Of a DNA stretch of 64,000 bases, positions 26,690-35,936 are shown piece after piece. The position numbers and the translations under genes are program-made. Source of the stretch: WHSW01 sp963740055 (GTDB lineage: Bacteria; Actinomycetota; Thermoleophilia; Solirubrobacterales; 70-9); assembly GCA_963740055.1 (NCBI GenBank), contig CAVUCL010000005.1, positions 310,001-374,000 of the forward strand, in the 5' to 3' direction. The notes under the pieces are model-generated. The model was given only the letters and a program-made list of their open reading frames with translations. It was not told the DNA's origin and did no database searches. Each line of letters starts with the position of its first letter. The first letter of the stretch is position 1.

Positions 26690-28056
26690 CAGCCGCCGCC
26701 CCCGCGGGGCTCGATCTCGACCGGGTGGCGCGCCAACCGCCGGAGCAGGAACAGGACCAGCGACGCGACCCCGACGTAGATCAGCGCCAGGAACCCGTAG
26801 CCGACCGGGATCCCCTCGGCGCCGGTCACCGCCTGCTCGGTGCGCATCACCTCGTAGACGATCCAAGGCTGGCGCCCGACCTCGGTCACGATCCAGCCGG
26901 CGATCAGGGCGACCAGCGCCGCCGGCCCGGCGAGCACGACGGCGCGGTAGAACCACGTCGAACGCGGCAGGCGCTTGCGCCGCAGCCAGGTGATCAGGAA
27001 GACGGCGGCGAGCAGCGCGAGCAGGGTGCCGATCCCGACCATCGCCTGGAACGAGTTGCGGACGATCGCCTCCGGCGGGCGGTCGCGCGCGGGGACCGCG
27101 CCGAGGCCTTCGATCGTCGCGCTCGGGTTGTGATCGGCGAGCAGCGAAAGCCCGTCCGGGATCGAGATCCCGCCGTAGATCTTGTCGCCGATCATGATTC
27201 CGCCGGCGGTCAGGTCGGCGCCCTTGGTCGTCCGCTCGAGGCCCTCGAGCGCGGCGAGCTTCGTCGGCTGCTTCTCGGCGACCGTGCGCCCGGCCCAGTC
27301 GCCGACGATCAGCTGCGCCGGCGCCGCGAGGCAGGCGAAGGCGAGCGGCACGATCAGCGCCGCGCGGTGGTAGTGGTCGCGCCGGCCCTTGAGCCAGGCG
27401 AACGCGTAGACGCCGGCGACGATGAAGCCGGCGACGATGATCCCGGCGAGGTACATGTGGACGAACTCGTGCCAGACGTTCGAGTTGACGAAAGCCGCGA
27501 ACGGGTTCACGTCGCTGACCGTCCCGTCGGCGGCGAGCTCGAACCCGCCGGGGTCGTTCATCCACCCGTTGACGCCGATCACCATCAGCGCCCCGGCGAT
27601 CCCGGAGGCGACGATCGGCAGCCCGGCGAGCACGTGCGCGCGCGGCGAGAGCCGGTCCCATCCGTAGACGTAGATCGTGATGAAGATCGCCTCGGTGAAG
27701 AAGGCGACGCCCTCGAGCGCGAAGGCGACGCCGAAAACCTCACCGAAGCTCTCCATGAACTCGGGCCACAGCAGGCCGAGCTCGAACGAGAGGATCGTTC
27801 CGGTGACGACGCCGACCGCGAACAGGATCAGCATCACCTTCGACCAGCGCTTCGCGATCGCCTTGTAGACGGGGTCGCCGGTGCGCAGCCAGAGCCCCTC
27901 CATGAACAGGACCATCGCCGGGAAGGCGATCCCGAAGCAGACGAGCGGGATGTGGACGCCGAGCGAGAGCGCCTGCATCTGCCGCGCTTCGAGCAGATAG
28001 GGCTGGTCGACGTCGGCGAAGGCGCCGGCGATCGTGGTCGCGGCGTGCGCGAGCAT
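26689..28056 (-). CDS. cydA: cytochrome bd ubiquinol/menaquinol oxidase subunit I
   Basis: 455 residues with nine predicted helices. Heme ligands are visible: His 35 in LGVHIPLV (b595/d side), His in NVWHEFVHMYLAG near residue 200 and Met in VYEVMRTEQ late in the protein (b558). GRQPWIVYEV is the conserved G-R-Q-P-W. The quinol-binding Q-loop is short, as in Gram-positive enzymes. It couples quinol oxidation to oxygen reduction at low oxygen. ATG 28056 lies 6 bases after TAGGCT on the minus strand, within the element shared with hisIE. Confidence 0.97.
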   Translation of the reverse strand: MLAHAATTIAGAFADVDQPYLLEARQMQALSLGVHIPLVCFGIAFPAMVLFMEGLWLRTGDPVYKAIAKRWSKVMLILFAVGVVTGTILSFELGLLWPEFMESFGEVFGVAFALEGVAFFTEAIFITIYVYGWDRLSPRAHVLAGLPIVASGIAGALMVIGVNGWMNDPGGFELAADGTVSDVNPFAAFVNSNVWHEFVHMYLAGIIVAGFIVAGVYAFAWLKGRRDHYHRAALIVPLAFACLAAPAQLIVGDWAGRTVAEKQPTKLAALEGLERTTKGADLTAGGIMIGDKIYGGISIPDGLSLLADHNPSATIEGLGAVPARDRPPEAIVRNSFQAMVGIGTLLALLAAVFLITWLRRKRLPRSTWFYRAVVLAGPAALVALIAGWIVTEVGRQPWIVYEVMRTEQAVTGAEGIPVGYGFLALIYVGVASLVLFLLRRLARHPVEIEPRGGGG

Positions 28057-28062
28057 GGACCA

Positions 28063-28072
28063 AGCCTAAGAT
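28063..28072. promoter_or_regulatory. symmetric bidirectional -10 element (cydA / hisIE)
   Basis: AGCCTAAGAT holds TAAGAT (plus, 7 bases before hisIE GTG) and TAGGCT (minus, 6 bases before cydA ATG), sharing TA 28067-28068. The start codons are 23 bases apart and neither has an SD. Confidence 0.65.
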
Positions 28073-28079
28073 CTCCCGC

Positions 28080-28727
28080 GTGTCGGCGGCGGTCAGATTC
28101 GACTCGGACGGGCTCGTGCCCTGCGTGCTCCAGGATTGGCGCACCGGCGAGGTGCTGACGCTCGCCTACATGAACGCCGAGGCGCTGCGGCTGACGCGCG
28201 AGTCCGGTGAGGTCCACTTCTTCAGCCGCTCGCGGGGCGAGATCTGGCACAAGGGGGAGACCTCGGGCAACGTCCAGCGCCTGCGCCAGCTGCGCTACGA
28301 CTGCGATGCCGACGCCCTGGTCGCGCTCGTCGACCCCGCCGGGCCGGCGTGCCACACCGGCGAGCGCTCCTGCTTCTATCGCGACCTCGACGGCGAGGCG
28401 GAGGCGGTCGTCGACGGCCCCGCGGTCGCCGGCGAGCCGGCACCGGCCGCGTTCGAGGCGCTGGCGGAGCTCGAGCGGACGCTCGCCGAGCGCGCCCGTA
28501 CTCGTCCGGAGGGCTCGTACACGGCGGAGCTGCTCGCCGACCCGCCGCGGATCGGCGACAAGGTGCGCGAGGAGGCCGAGGAGGTGGCGCGGGCGGCGCG
28601 CGAGGAGTCCGACGAGCGAGTCGCCGAGGAGGCCGCTGACCTGCTCTATCACCTCGAGGTGCTGCTGGCCTCGCGCGAGCTGGCGCTCGCCGCCGCGATG
28701 GAGGCGCTCAATGCCCGCCGCCGCTGA
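28080..28727 (+). CDS. hisIE: bifunctional phosphoribosyl-AMP cyclohydrolase / phosphoribosyl-ATP diphosphatase
   Basis: 215 residues covering histidine steps 2 and 3. HisI part (residues 1-115): VLQDWRTGEVLTLAYMNAEA, WHKGETSGNVQ, and the zinc ligands in RYDCDADALV and CHTGERSCFY. HisE part (from about 125): GSYTAELLADPPRIGDKVRE and EEAADLLYHLEVLLASR. Fusion is common. GTG start on the shared divergent promoter; the trpE start lies 17 bases before its stop, which links histidine and tryptophan synthesis in one transcript. Confidence 0.96.
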   Translation: MSAAVRFDSDGLVPCVLQDWRTGEVLTLAYMNAEALRLTRESGEVHFFSRSRGEIWHKGETSGNVQRLRQLRYDCDADALVALVDPAGPACHTGERSCFYRDLDGEAEAVVDGPAVAGEPAPAAFEALAELERTLAERARTRPEGSYTAELLADPPRIGDKVREEAEEVARAAREESDERVAEEAADLLYHLEVLLASRELALAAAMEALNARRR

Positions 28728-30225
28728 ACGCGCTCCGGGGCTCGAGCCCGGCCTCGAGCGCGCGCGCGAGCTCGCCCGCGACGCGAACGTGATCCCGGTC
28801 TCCTACCGCTTCGTCGACGATTGCGAGACCCCGGTCTCGGCGTTCCTGAAGCTGCGCGACGCGTTCGCCGGGCCGTCGTTCTTGCTCGAGTCGGCCGAGC
28901 AGGGCCGGCTCGGGCGCTACTCGTTCCTCGGCTTCCGACCCCGGGTCGAGCTGCGCTGGAGCGACGGCACGCTGACCGAGACCCGCGACGGCGAGGTCGT
29001 GCGCAGCGAGGCGCCCGACCCCTACGGCGCCGTCGCCGAGACGCTGGCGGCGTTCACGGTCGCCGCACCCGCCGAGCTGCCGCCGTTCGCCGGCGGCGCG
29101 GTCGGCTTCTTCGGCTTCGACCTGGTGCGGACGGTGGAGCCGCTCGGGGCGGCGAACCCGGATCCGCTCGGGCTTCCCGACCTCTCGCTGATGGTCTGCG
29201 AGCTGATGCTCGCCTTCGACCACCTGCGCCACGAGGTTACGGTCCTCGGATACGCGTTCTGCGACGACGAGAGCGCGGTCTCCCCCGCCTACGAGCGCGC
29301 GGTCGCGGTCATCGACGAGGCGCGCGAGGTCCTCCGCGGCCCGGTCCCCCCGCCGCGCCCGCGCCCCGAGGACACCCCCGCGGTCGAGTGGACGTCCAAC
29401 CTCAGCCGCGAGGCCTTCGAGTCCAACGTCGCTCGGATCGTCGAGTACACGCACGCCGGCGACGCGTTCCAGGTCGTGCCCTCGCAGCGCTTCTCGGCCC
29501 CGGCCCCGGTCGAGGCGTTCTCGATCTACCGCGGGCTGCGCACCGTGAACCCGTCGCCGTACATGTACTACCTCGAGTTCGGCGACTTCCAGATCGCCGG
29601 CGCCTCGCCCGAGCCGCTGGTCAAGGTCAACGGCCGCCGGGCCGAGACCCGGCCGATCGCCGGCACCTACCCGCGGGGCGCGAGCGAGGAGGAGGACCGC
29701 CGCCAGGCCGAGGCGCTGCTCGCCGACCCGAAGGAGCGCGCCGAGCACGTGATGCTGGTCGACCTCGGTCGCAACGACCTCGGACGGGTCTGCGAGTACG
29801 GCAGCGTCGCCGTCGACGAGTACATGGTGGTCGAGACCTACTCGCACGTCTTCCATATCGTGAGCCAGGTATCGGGCACGCTGCGCGAGGGGATCGGGGC
29901 GATGGACGTGCTCCGCGCGACCCTGCCCGCGGGAACGCTCTCGGGCGCCCCGAAGGTGCGGGCGATGCAGATCATCGACGAGCTCGAGCCCCACAAGCGC
30001 TGCTCCTACGGCGGCGCGATCGGCTATCTCAGCTTCACCGGCGATCTCGACACCGCGATCCACATCCGCACCGCGGTGGTCAAGGACGGGCAGGTCCACG
30101 TCCAGGCGGGCGGCGGCACGGTCGCCGACGCGAAGCCCGACTACGAGTACCGCGAGAGCGTCAGCAAGGCGCAGGCGATGTTCGCCGCCGTCGACCTGGC
30201 GCTGGGCCAGCCGGAGTGGGGCTAG
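28711..30225 (+). CDS. trpE: anthranilate synthase component I
   Basis: 504 residues. First committed step: chorismate to anthranilate. The chorismate-binding signature is intact: VPSQRFSAP, IAGASPEPLV, RPIAGTYPRGASEEED, LVDLGRNDLGRVCEYGSVAV, HIVSQVSGTL, TLPAGTLSGAPKVRAMQIID and YGGAIGYLSF. Near residue 38 LLESAEQGRLGRYSFLG holds the L-L-E-S-x feedback motif for tryptophan. ATG 28711 overlaps hisIE by 17 bases. trpG starts 2 bases after the stop. No leader peptide or attenuator is seen. Confidence 0.97.
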   Translation: MPAAAERAPGLEPGLERARELARDANVIPVSYRFVDDCETPVSAFLKLRDAFAGPSFLLESAEQGRLGRYSFLGFRPRVELRWSDGTLTETRDGEVVRSEAPDPYGAVAETLAAFTVAAPAELPPFAGGAVGFFGFDLVRTVEPLGAANPDPLGLPDLSLMVCELMLAFDHLRHEVTVLGYAFCDDESAVSPAYERAVAVIDEAREVLRGPVPPPRPRPEDTPAVEWTSNLSREAFESNVARIVEYTHAGDAFQVVPSQRFSAPAPVEAFSIYRGLRTVNPSPYMYYLEFGDFQIAGASPEPLVKVNGRRAETRPIAGTYPRGASEEEDRRQAEALLADPKERAEHVMLVDLGRNDLGRVCEYGSVAVDEYMVVETYSHVFHIVSQVSGTLREGIGAMDVLRATLPAGTLSGAPKVRAMQIIDELEPHKRCSYGGAIGYLSFTGDLDTAIHIRTAVVKDGQVHVQAGGGTVADAKPDYEYRESVSKAQAMFAAVDLALGQPEWG

Positions 30226-30227
30226 CG

Positions 30228-30788
30228 ATGCGGGTCCTGGTGATCGACAACTACGACTCCTTCACCTACAACCTCGTCCAGTACCTGGGCGAGCTCGGGA
30301 GCGAGGTCGAGGTGGTGCGAAACGACCGCGCGACCGTCGCCGAGCTGCTCGAGCGCCGTCCCGAGCGGCTGGTGATCTCGCCCGGGCCGTGCACGCCGGC
30401 CGAGGCCGGGATCTCGATCGAGGCCTCGCGCGCCTTCCCCGAGGCGGGGGTGCGCACGCTCGGGGTCTGCCTCGGCCACCAGGCGCTGGTCGAGGCGTTC
30501 GGCGGGCGGACGATCCGCGGCGAGCCGATCCACGGCAAGGACGCCGAGATCGCCCACGACGGCTCCGGCCTGTTCGCCGGGCTGCCGAGCCCGCTGCTCG
30601 GGGGCCGCTACCACTCGCTGGTCGCGGACCCCGACCTGCCCTCCGAGCTCGAGCCGACCGCGAGCCACGACGACGTGGTGATGGCGGTCCGCCATCGAGA
30701 GCTACCCGCCGACGGCGTCCAGTTTCACCCCGAGTCGGTGCTCACCCCCGACGGCAAGCAGTTGCTCGCGAACTTCCTCGGCGATTGA
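30228..30788 (+). CDS. trpG: anthranilate synthase component II (glutamine amidotransferase)
   Basis: 186 residues. Class I glutamine amidotransferase: start VLVIDNYDSFTYNLVQYLGE, ISPGPCTP, nucleophile cysteine in GVCLGHQAL near residue 83, and the catalytic His-Pro-Glu in VQFHPESVLT near residue 172. It supplies ammonia to TrpE. The TGA overlaps the trpD ATG (TGATG). Confidence 0.97.
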   Translation: MRVLVIDNYDSFTYNLVQYLGELGSEVEVVRNDRATVAELLERRPERLVISPGPCTPAEAGISIEASRAFPEAGVRTLGVCLGHQALVEAFGGRTIRGEPIHGKDAEIAHDGSGLFAGLPSPLLGGRYHSLVADPDLPSELEPTASHDDVVMAVRHRELPADGVQFHPESVLTPDGKQLLANFLGD

Positions 30789-31816
30789 TGCCCAACGAGA
30801 TCCTCACCCGCGCGATCGACGCCGTCGCCGACGGCAATCACCTGACCGCCGACCACGCCTCGGCGGTCCTCGACGAGGTGATGGAGGGTCGCGCCGGCGA
30901 GGTGCAAACGGCGGCCTTCCTGATCGCGCTGCGGGCGAAGGGGGAGACCGTGGCCGAGCTCGTCGGCCTCGCGCGGACGATGCGCCGGCTTGCGGCGCCG
31001 GTCGAGATCGGGCGCGAGGACCTGGTCGACACCGCGGGCACCGGCGGCGGGCCGACGACGTTCAACATCTCGACCGCCGCGGCGCTGGTCGCCGCCGGGG
31101 CGGGGTGCGCGGTCGCCAAGCACGGCAACCGCTCGAACACCAGCCGCTGCGGCTCGGCCGACCTGCTCGAGGCGCTCGGCGTCGGGATCGAGCTCGAACC
31201 CGCCGACGTCGCGCGCTGCGTCGAGGAGGTCGGGTTCGGGTTCATGTTCGCGCCCCGCCATCACGCCGCGATGAAGCACGTCGGCCCGGTGCGCAAGGAG
31301 CTCGCGGTGCGGACGATCTTCAACTTCCTCGGCCCGCTGACCAACCCGGCCGGCGCGACTCGCCAGCTGCTCGGAGTCTCCGACGGCCGCTATCAGGAGA
31401 CGATCGCCGAGGCCCTGGTCGGGCTCGGGTGCGAGCGGGCGCTCGTCGTTCGCGCCGAGGACGGCCTCGACGAGCTCAGCATCGCCTCGCGCACGAGGGT
31501 GATCGAGGTCGCCGGCGGCAGGACCGAGGAATGGTTCGTCGGTCCGGAGGACCTCGGGATCGAGCGCGCCGAGCTCGCCGCGATCCCCGGCGCCAGTCCG
31601 GAGGAGAATGCCGCCGTGGTGCGCGCCGTGCTCGCCGGCGAGCACGGCGCGCCGCGCGACGTCGTCTGCCTCAACGGGGGCGCGGCGATCCTCGCCGCGG
31701 GGGCCGCGCACGATCTCGCCGCCGGGGTCGAGCGGGCCCGGGAGACGATCGACTCGGGGGCCGCCGAGGGCGTGCTCGAGCGGCTGCGGCAACTGACCGG
31801 CGAGCTCGCCGGTTGA
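30788..31816 (+). CDS. trpD: anthranilate phosphoribosyltransferase
   Basis: 342 residues. The PRPP-binding DTAGTGGG is at about residues 79-86, with NISTAAALVAAGAG and KHGNRSNTSRCGSADLLEAL after it; the usual form is K-H-G-N-R-x-x-S-S-x-x-G-S-A-D, so this copy has T-S-R-C where S-S-R-S is commoner. GPLTNPAG and the C-terminal LNGGAAILAAG are intact. Start overlaps trpG. After it the cluster is interrupted by two surface-protein genes with their own promoter. Confidence 0.96.
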   Translation: MPNEILTRAIDAVADGNHLTADHASAVLDEVMEGRAGEVQTAAFLIALRAKGETVAELVGLARTMRRLAAPVEIGREDLVDTAGTGGGPTTFNISTAAALVAAGAGCAVAKHGNRSNTSRCGSADLLEALGVGIELEPADVARCVEEVGFGFMFAPRHHAAMKHVGPVRKELAVRTIFNFLGPLTNPAGATRQLLGVSDGRYQETIAEALVGLGCERALVVRAEDGLDELSIASRTRVIEVAGGRTEEWFVGPEDLGIERAELAAIPGASPEENAAVVRAVLAGEHGAPRDVVCLNGGAAILAAGAAHDLAAGVERARETIDSGAAEGVLERLRQLTGELAG

Positions 31817-31835
31817 CCGCTGCCGGGTGCGGGGA

Positions 31836-31841
31836 TAGGCT
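31836..31841 (+). promoter_or_regulatory. -10 element of the first surface-repeat gene
   Basis: TAGGCT lies 28 bases before GTG 31870, leaving a leader of about 22 bases with a purine-rich GGACGGGGAG site. The gene therefore has its own promoter, separate from trpD. Confidence 0.45.
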
Positions 31842-31869
31842 CGCGCTCGAACGAGGCGAGGGACGGGGA

Positions 31870-33894
31870 GTGACCGCAAGATCGATTCGCAGGGCGCACG
31901 AGCGTGGGCGCGGGCGCAAGCTCGCCTCGGGAGCCGGCGCGGCTCTGGGTGCGACGGCGCTCTTCAGCCCCGCCGCCGACGCCGCGACGTTCACGGTCAC
32001 GAGCCTCGACGACAGCACCGCCGACGGGACGCTGCGCGGCGAGGTCATCGACGCGAACCTCAGCCCCGGCGCGGACGACCTCGTGTTCGCGTCGGGCCTC
32101 AGCGGCACGATCACGCTCGACGGTGGGCAGATCGAGGTCTACGGCGACGCGCTCGAGATCCAGGGGCCGGGCGCCGGCACGATCACGGTCAGCGGCGACG
32201 ACGCGCAGCGAATCCTCTACCTGCATGACATCCCGGCCGGTGACGAGGTGGTGATCTCCGGCCTCACCCTCACGCAGGGCAGGCCCAGCGGGCCCGGCGA
32301 GCCCGGGGGCGCGATCCTCAGCGACGACGGCACCACCAGCGCCCCGGACGTGACGATCCGCGACGCGGTCATCTCCGACAGCTACTCCGACCTCCACGGC
32401 GGCGCGGTGCAGACCGACGACGGGATCCTGACGATCACTCGCTCGGTGCTCACCGGCAATGAGTCCGCATCAGGCGGCGGGGCGGTTTTCGTCCTCGACA
32501 CGAGGGACACGCCCGCAGATGACGTCGAGGTCCTGATCGAAGACTCGACGCTGGCGGGCAACACGGCGCAGCAGTGGGGCGGCGCGCTCTACCTCGAGGG
32601 CCCCGACGGCGACGCCGTGATCAGGCGCTCGACCTTTGCCGGCAACCAGGCCGGGACTTCCGTCGGCGGCGGCGGCGGGGCGATCGACGTGGTCGGCGTC
32701 TACGGCGGCGGCGACTTCATCGTCGATCAGAGCACCTTCTCCGACAACACGGCGCTGTATGAGGGCGGGGCGATGAACCTCGACGGGATCGAGGGTGACA
32801 CCGTGATCAGCAACACGACGCTCACCGGCAATCAGGTCCTCGACCCGGACGGCGGCGGCGCGATCTATTTCGAGTACGCCGACAGCGGAACACCGCCGCA
32901 GATCGAGAACTCGACCATCGCCGGCAACTCGACCGCCGGCCAGGGTGGGGCGATCTATCTCGACGAGGGCGGACCGGTGGTCATCTCGAGCTCGATCATC
33001 GCCGACAACTCGGCCTCCGACGGCGACCTCGCCGAGGACTCCGCAAGCAGCCCCGACGGCTTCGAGCTCGGCTACAGCCTGGTCGAGGACACCGGCGGGA
33101 ACGGAACCGTGGACGAGACTCCCGCCGGGTCCAACCTGCTCGGCGTCGACCCCCTGCTCGGACCGCTCGCCGACAACGGCGGCCCCACTCAGACACACCT
33201 CCCGGCGCTCACGAGCCCGGTCCTCGATGCCGGGATCGCCAACGGCCTCGACACCGATCAGCGCGGTCTCGCGCGCACCGCCGATCTCTCCGCGGCCACC
33301 AACGCCGCCGGCGGCGATGGCACCGACATCGGCGCGCTCGAGATTCAGGCCGCCGCCTGCAAGGGCGCGAACGCGCCCGCGTTCACCGGCACCGAGGGCG
33401 ACGACAGCCTCACCGGAACAGCGGGCCAGGACGCGATCGCCGGGCTCGCCGGCAACGACGGGCTCGCCGCCCTCGAGGGAGACGACTGCGTCAGCGGCGA
33501 CGACGGTGACGACACCGCCGACGGAGGCGCCGGCAACGACGAGCTCGATGGGGGCGCCGGCAACGACGCGGTCACCGGGGCCGCCGGCAAGGACCTGCTG
33601 ACGGCGGGCGCAGGCGCCGACAGGGCGGCCGGCAACGGCGGCAAGGACAAGCTCAAGGGCGAGGCCGGCAAGGACAAGCTCAAGGGCGGCGGCGGCAAGG
33701 ACAAGCTCGTCGGCGCCGGCGGCAAGGACCGGCTCTCGGGCGGTGGCGGCAAGGACAAGCTCAAGGGTGGCCCCGGCAAGGATCGGATCAAGACCGGCGG
33801 CGGGCGCGACAAGGTCAACTGCGGCGGCGGCAAGGACCGGGTCGCTGCCGGGCCCGACGACCGGATCGCCGCCAACTGCGAGCGGGTGCTCTAG
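31870..33894 (+). CDS. secreted right-handed beta-helix protein with RTX-like C-terminus (copy A)
   Basis: 674 residues. Signal peptide (basic start, GAGAALGATALFSPAADA), then ATFTVTSLDDSTADGTLRGE, which resembles the CSLREA-type start of choice-of-anchor surface proteins. Residues about 90-420 are a beta-helix with polymorphic-outer-membrane-like GGA(I/V/L) rungs such as SGGGAVFV and QGGAIYLD. From about 500 come RTX nonapeptides: acidic ones first (GGAGNDELDGGAGNDAV), then lysine-rich ones (GGGGKDKLVGAGGKDRL). The protein ends in a two-cysteine segment (NCGGGKDR, NCERVL). Residues from about 415 on are nearly identical to copy B. Probably cell-surface adhesion or matrix; partner unknown. 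Confidence 0.85.
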   Translation: MTARSIRRAHERGRGRKLASGAGAALGATALFSPAADAATFTVTSLDDSTADGTLRGEVIDANLSPGADDLVFASGLSGTITLDGGQIEVYGDALEIQGPGAGTITVSGDDAQRILYLHDIPAGDEVVISGLTLTQGRPSGPGEPGGAILSDDGTTSAPDVTIRDAVISDSYSDLHGGAVQTDDGILTITRSVLTGNESASGGGAVFVLDTRDTPADDVEVLIEDSTLAGNTAQQWGGALYLEGPDGDAVIRRSTFAGNQAGTSVGGGGGAIDVVGVYGGGDFIVDQSTFSDNTALYEGGAMNLDGIEGDTVISNTTLTGNQVLDPDGGGAIYFEYADSGTPPQIENSTIAGNSTAGQGGAIYLDEGGPVVISSSIIADNSASDGDLAEDSASSPDGFELGYSLVEDTGGNGTVDETPAGSNLLGVDPLLGPLADNGGPTQTHLPALTSPVLDAGIANGLDTDQRGLARTADLSAATNAAGGDGTDIGALEIQAAACKGANAPAFTGTEGDDSLTGTAGQDAIAGLAGNDGLAALEGDDCVSGDDGDDTADGGAGNDELDGGAGNDAVTGAAGKDLLTAGAGADRAAGNGGKDKLKGEAGKDKLKGGGGKDKLVGAGGKDRLSGGGGKDKLKGGPGKDRIKTGGGRDKVNCGGGKDRVAAGPDDRIAANCERVL

Positions 33895-33895
33895 G
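33114..33895 (+). repeat. 782-base near-identical direct repeat, copy 1
   Basis: Pairs with 35156-35937 at an offset of 2042 bases. I count only about six or seven substitutions (for example at the L/V codon of AGNDE(L/V)DGG and in KDKL(V/A)GAGG). It covers the last 260 codons of copy A, up to one base past the stop. Confidence 0.9.
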
Positions 33896-33908
33896 AGGGT
33901 TCGTTCCG

Positions 33909-35936
33909 ATGTCGGCACGGTCGATGCGCAGAGAACGCGCGCGAACCACGACGCGGGCGCAACGACGCGCCCGGAGGCTTCGCAGAAGGGCGGCGGCGAC
34001 TGCCGGCGCGGCCCTTGCAACCGCTGCTGTGCTGACGCCGGGGGCGGAGGCGGCGACGTTCACGGTCACCAGCCTCGCCGACACGGACGAGACCGAGGGA
34101 ACCCTTCGCGAGGAGATCGAGGACGCCAACCAGGCGGTGGGTGACGACGTGATCGTCTTCCAGGCGGAGCTCTCGGGAACGATCACACTGATCAGCCCGC
34201 CGCTCAGCATCAACACGGGCGGGCTCGACATCCAGGGCCCGGGAGCGTCGGCGATCACCATCGACGCCGACAGCGACACTGAGCGGGTCTTCGACGTCCA
34301 GAACTTCGCCAACCCGGACACGCCGGTGCGGATCGCCGGCGTGAGGCTTACCGGGGGCAGCCCAGGGAACTCCGGCGGGGCGATCATGAGTGTCGCCGGC
34401 GGAGGGTCGCCCGCCGAGCTGACCCTCGACTCAGCGGAGATCACCGGCAACGAGACCGGCGACCAGGGCGGCGGCGTCTTCGTCGACGGCGGCTCGTTGA
34501 CGGTCATGGGCTCGACGATCTCCGGCAATGAGAGCTACGACTTCGGCGGCGGCGTCAAGGTCGAGGACACCGACGGCGATCAGCCGTACGAGGTCGTCAT
34601 CCGGGACAGCGTCCTGACGGGCAACCGCGCCGAGGACGGCGGAGCCGTCTACGCGACGGGTTTCGAGGGCGGGATGGTGGTGGAGCGCAGCTCGATCACC
34701 GGTAACGTCGCCGCCGACGACGCTGGCGCGATGTTCATCGACAGCCCCGATACCGGAGTCGCCGAAACACCGGTGACGATCGACGGGACGACCATCGCGA
34801 GCAACGTCAGCACGGAGTACGGCGCGATCAACATGCAGTTCCCGGACGGTCCGTTCACCGTCCGGGATTCAACGATCAGCGGCAATTCGAGCGAGGTCGC
34901 AGCCGGAGGATTGACGGTGCTCAGCAGCCCCGGCGACGGCGCCGCGCGGGTCCTGAACTCGACTGTCACCGGCAACGCGGGGGCGGTTGGTGGGGGCATC
35001 TACAACCCGGATCCGAACGAGATTTTCGTCTCGAGCTCGGTTGTGGCCGGCAACAGCGCGACAACCTCCGGCTCCGACCTCGGCGACGATGGGACGTCAG
35101 GCGGCTTCCGCGTGGGTTTCAGCCTGATCGGGAGCACCGCCGGAGCGGCGATTACCGAGACTCCCGCCGGGTCCAACCTGCTCGGCGTCGACCCCCTGCT
35201 CGGACCGCTCGCCGACAACGGCGGCCCCACTCAGACACACCTCCCGGCGCTCACGAGCCCGGTCCTCGATGCCGGGATCGCCAACGGCCTCGACACCGAT
35301 CAGCGCGGTCTCGCGCGCACCGCCGATCTCTCCGCGGCCACCAACGCCGCCGGCGGCGATGGCACCGACATCGGCGCGCTTGAGATTCAGGCCGCCGCCT
35401 GCAAGGGCGCGAACGCGCCCGCGTTCACCGGCACCGAGGGCGACGACAGCCTCACCGGAACAGCGGGCCAGGACGCGATCGCCGGGCTCGCCGGCAACGA
35501 CGGACTCGCGGCCCTCGAGGGAGACGACTGCGTCAGCGGCGACGACGGTGACGACACCGCCGACGGAGGCGCCGGCAACGACGAGGTCGATGGGGGCGCC
35601 GGCAACGACGCGGTCACCGGGGCCGCCGGCAAGGACCTGCTGACGGCGGGCGCAGGCGCCGACAGGGCGGCCGGCAACGGCGGCAAGGACAAGCTCAAGG
35701 GCGAGGCCGGCAAGGACAAGCTCAAGGGCGGCGGCGGCAAGGACAAGCTCGCCGGCGCCGGGGGCAAGGACCGGCTCTCGGGCGGTGGCGGCAAGGACAA
35801 GCTCAAGGGTGGCCCCGGCAAGGATCGGATCAAGACCGGCGGCGGGCGCGACAAGGTCAACTGCGGCGGCGGCAAGGACCGGGTCGCTGCCGGGCCCGAC
35901 GACCGGATCGCCGCCAACTGCGAGCGGGTGCTCTAG
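33909..35936 (+). CDS. secreted right-handed beta-helix protein with RTX-like C-terminus (copy B)
   Basis: 675 residues, same architecture as copy A. The signal peptide has an unusually arginine-rich start (about a dozen Arg in the first 28 residues) before ATAGAALATAAVLTPGAEA. The start of the mature part, ATFTVTSLADTDETEGTLRE, parallels copy A, but the beta-helix (residues about 60-415) has diverged (GGGVFVDGGSLTVMGST, GGAVYATGFEGGMV). From residue 416 on it is almost the same DNA as copy A, including the lysine-rich RTX tail. A strong AGGAGG (33893-33898) overlaps the copy A stop, 10 bases before ATG 33909, so A and B are one operon. Confidence 0.85.
   Translation: MSARSMRRERARTTTRAQRRARRLRRRAAATAGAALATAAVLTPGAEAATFTVTSLADTDETEGTLREEIEDANQAVGDDVIVFQAELSGTITLISPPLSINTGGLDIQGPGASAITIDADSDTERVFDVQNFANPDTPVRIAGVRLTGGSPGNSGGAIMSVAGGGSPAELTLDSAEITGNETGDQGGGVFVDGGSLTVMGSTISGNESYDFGGGVKVEDTDGDQPYEVVIRDSVLTGNRAEDGGAVYATGFEGGMVVERSSITGNVAADDAGAMFIDSPDTGVAETPVTIDGTTIASNVSTEYGAINMQFPDGPFTVRDSTISGNSSEVAAGGLTVLSSPGDGAARVLNSTVTGNAGAVGGGIYNPDPNEIFVSSSVVAGNSATTSGSDLGDDGTSGGFRVGFSLIGSTAGAAITETPAGSNLLGVDPLLGPLADNGGPTQTHLPALTSPVLDAGIANGLDTDQRGLARTADLSAATNAAGGDGTDIGALEIQAAACKGANAPAFTGTEGDDSLTGTAGQDAIAGLAGNDGLAALEGDDCVSGDDGDDTADGGAGNDEVDGGAGNDAVTGAAGKDLLTAGAGADRAAGNGGKDKLKGEAGKDKLKGGGGKDKLAGAGGKDRLSGGGGKDKLKGGPGKDRIKTGGGRDKVNCGGGKDRVAAGPDDRIAANCERVL

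Noticed and set aside
28057..28079. Trp attenuator or T-box before the his/trp genes
   Set aside because: Only 23 bases separate the divergent starts; no leader peptide with tryptophan codons or T-box core fits.
33345..33875. Minus-strand frame of Ser/Leu/Pro repeats opposite the RTX tail (also 35387-35917)
   Set aside because: It is the mirror of the G-K-D-K-L repeat DNA; no start context, and it exists only because the repeat is in phase.
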